A DNA stretch of 33,144 nt from Oscillatoriales cyanobacterium. GTDB lineage: Bacteria; Cyanobacteriota; Cyanobacteriia; Cyanobacteriales; Microcoleaceae. Both the position numbers and the translations under genes were made by a program. Under the pieces are notes generated by a model. It did no database searches. It worked only from the letters and a program-made list of their open reading frames with translations, and was not told the origin of the DNA. The stretch lies in assembly GCA_004292745.1 (NCBI GenBank), contig RDXH01000085.1, positions 1 through 33,144 of the forward strand, written 5' to 3'. Positions 31,857-33,144 of the stretch are shown here, in pieces; position 1 is the stretch's first letter; every line of letters begins with the position of its first letter.

Positions 31857-32090
31857 ATGAAACGAATTAGCGAGATTAATCCGCTGGGGGAAGAACGCCG
31901 AAATCCTTCGGAAGAAAAGAGGGAAGAATTGCGACGGGAAAGGTTGCAACGAGAAAGAAATGCAGGATATCAAATGTTAGTTGAACTCTGCGATTTGGGC
32001 GAATACGACATGGCGCAGCAGTTGGCAAATCGCAACTTTAATTGGGGTTATGAAATAGTTGATGGGATTGTGATGGAAAGGATGGATTAG
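31857..32090 (+). CDS. Small charged protein sharing the WGYEIVDG C-terminus
   Basis: 77 aa. The first ~40 residues are highly charged and helical (EERRNPSEEKREELRRERLQRERNAG). The rest, MLVELCDLGEYDMAQQLANRNFNWGYEIVDGIVMER, ends like the preceding 406-aa protein. The ribosome binding site AGGAGG lies 5-6 bases before the ATG, one of the strongest in the window, and the gap of nine bases to the previous stop marks an operon. The shared ending suggests a common binding partner or duplication of that segment. No known domain. Confidence 0.7.
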   Translation: MKRISEINPLGEERRNPSEEKREELRRERLQRERNAGYQMLVELCDLGEYDMAQQLANRNFNWGYEIVDGIVMERMD

Positions 32091-32177
32091 ATTTGTAGTA
32101 AATAAGTCGGTATATAGCCTTTCTCAGAAAGATGAGTAATAGGTAATTGCTAATAGGTAATTGGTAATAGGTAATTA

Positions 32178-32366
32178 GGTGGGGGCGGGTTTGATAGATT
32201 GTAAATGCTAGGCAATTATTGTTTGTAAAACCCGCCCCTACGAAATTGCAAATTATACAATAAAAAAAAGATTTGGGTGGGGGCGGGTTTGATAGATTGT
32301 AAATGCTAGGCAATTATTGTTTGTAAAACCCGCCCCTACGAAATTGCAAATTATACAATAAAAAAA
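32178..32366. repeat. Tandem pair of ~91-bp hairpin repeats
   Basis: Two nearly identical copies (32178-32268 and 32276-32366, period 98) each start GGTGGGGGCGGGTTT and contain AAACCCGCCCCTAC, which pairs with the start (11-bp stem, about 40-base loop), then end in an A-run. They share the CGCCCCTAC end with the inverted repeat at 2961-3031. Upstream, 32130-32178 has TAGGTAATTG-type short repeats. The spacer is non-coding. Confidence 0.85.
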
Positions 32367-32390
32367 GAGGCAGGGAATATTCCCTGCCTC
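32360..32390 (-). terminator. Intrinsic terminator of the rbc operon
   Basis: A perfect 12-bp palindrome, GAGGCAGGGAAT/ATTCCCTGCCTC (32367-32390), is followed on the minus strand by at least seven Ts. It lies about 50 bases beyond the rbcS stop and marks the end of the rbcX-rbcS transcript. Confidence 0.85.
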
Positions 32391-32441
32391 CAATTAGCAA
32401 TGACTGTTAACCTAAAAATTAGATTAGCCAGCCAATACTTT

Positions 32442-32663
32442 TTAGTAGCCTCTGGTGTTAGGCTTGTGGACGATGAAGCTGAGCAAAGGCAACTTCCAAA
32501 GAGTCCAATAGCGCATTTCAGCGGCGGAGGTTTCGTTGAATTCTACGCCGGGAATGTAGCCTTGATCCAAGATGTATTGCAGTTGCTTGGCAATTTGTGC
32601 GTCTGTCAGCGGGGGCAAATAGGACAGAGTTTCGTAACGACGCTCTTTAGGTAAAGTTTTCAT
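32442..32663 (-). pseudogene. rbcS: RuBisCO small subunit, internally deleted (73 aa)
   Basis: The start [19 protein letters not shown] and the end LSFIVHKPN are those of RbcS. The part through [10 protein letters not shown] aligns as usual, but the next residue is already the L of LSFIVHKP. About 38 residues are missing in frame, the junction being near 32483/32484: the stretch that normally holds the second main helix and the strands around RVVGFDNIKQCQV. Cyanobacterial RbcS is about 108-113 aa. The missing part is structural core, so this product probably cannot form the normal RbcL8S8 enzyme unless the genome has another copy or the sequence here is wrong. It follows rbcX by 46 bp and precedes a clear terminator. 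Confidence 0.85.
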
Positions 32664-32709
32664 TTTTCTATCTCTAAGGTGTGTGTTCGATTCGCACTCG
32701 TGCGATCGA

Positions 32710-33123
32710 TTAACTCGACAAATTATCTAGATTCGGTTCAGAATCTATGGAGGATGTTTCAGGATTACTGCTAGCCACAGACCAATTAAGCTGCGTAATT
32801 CGCTCCAAATGCTGGCGTCTGTGTTCCATATTCGACTGTTGAATGCCAGTAGAAACCATTTCAGGCAAAAACTCTGTCACATCATGGGCCAGATATTCTC
32901 GCACCGTCATGATCCGAAATCCCAAATCTTGATTTTCCCTCAGCAATTCTTGAACGTATGCTTCTCCATCTTGGATTTTGCCCTTGGTGGAAAAGTCATT
33001 CAACCAGATTGCTAGAGGAGGATTGGTTTCGCTCAATTGAGCAATCACAATCCGCACGGATTGATAGGTTAGGTAACTTGCCAGCACCTTAGCGGTGTCT
33101 TTCGCAACTTGTTTGAGATCCAT
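32710..33123 (-). CDS. rbcX: RuBisCO assembly chaperone RbcX
   Basis: 137 aa. RbcX is a homodimer that clamps the C-terminal tail of RbcL to help assemble the RbcL8 core. The match runs along the protein: [20 protein letters not shown], then [55 protein letters not shown] and [10 protein letters not shown]. The last ~25 residues are a Ser-rich variable tail. The cyanobacterial order rbcL-rbcX-rbcS predicts rbcL just beyond the right edge on the same strand. GAGGG lies upstream of the ATG, somewhat far for a ribosome binding site. Confidence 0.96.
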   Translation of the reverse strand: MDLKQVAKDTAKVLASYLTYQSVRIVIAQLSETNPPLAIWLNDFSTKGKIQDGEAYVQELLRENQDLGFRIMTVREYLAHDVTEFLPEMVSTGIQQSNMEHRRQHLERITQLNWSVASSNPETSSIDSEPNLDNLSS

Positions 33124-33144
33124 TTGACCCCAGCTCCCTCAAAT

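Overview
The window is cyanobacterial chromosome, most likely from a filamentous Oscillatoriales-type organism (Microcoleus/Oscillatoria/Phormidium-like; the genus is inference). The signs are pcyA (phycobilin synthesis), an rbcX-rbcS pair, a CYP110-like P450, the asd-dapA-rnj / tig-clpP-clpX neighbourhood, frequent HIP1 octamers (GCGATCGC) and many short tandem heptamer repeats and hairpin repeats between genes. No tRNA, rRNA, CRISPR array or intact transposase gene was seen.

Layout. 1-2831 (minus strand) is a toxin-antitoxin and accessory patch: two PIN-toxin/antitoxin pairs, a decayed RelBE-like module bracketed by direct repeats, and a Uma2-family gene. 2832-3371 is repeat-rich and non-coding. 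3372-5612 encodes a transketolase/phosphoketolase-like ThDP enzyme. 6093-8571 is a three-gene unit of COP23-domain and trypsin-like secreted or envelope proteins. 8974-11150 (plus) holds a GerMN-like lipoprotein and a cytochrome P450. 11151-11853 holds terminators, a candidate small RNA and a dispersed repeat. 11854-14793 contains a small unknown gene, then a threonine synthase flanked by two MoaD/ThiS-type ubiquitin-fold proteins. 15083-19214 (minus) is asd-dapA-rnj. 19694-23676 (plus) is tig-clpP-clpX, with a MITE-like inverted-repeat element between tig and clpP. 23695-27096 (minus) is dnaX with a 430-aa intein. 27624-32090 carries an unknown membrane protein, pcyA (minus), a tatA/E gene and three unknown cyanobacterial genes. 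32442-33123 (minus) is rbcX followed by an internally shortened rbcS; rbcL would be expected just beyond the right edge.

Most interesting points. (1) The DnaX intein has all its splicing residues, but its LAGLIDADG homing endonuclease is not fused in frame. A complete 347-codon endonuclease gene lies on the same strand in the -1 frame, exactly between splicing blocks B and F, while the dnaX frame stays open through it. (2) rbcS lacks about 38 codons of its core in frame. (3) Threonine synthase sits between two sulfur-carrier-like proteins. (4) A 239-bp TA-bounded element with 36-bp inverted repeats lies between tig and clpP. (5) One GC-rich repeat has been captured in frame by two unrelated genes (the ThDP enzyme and dnaX).
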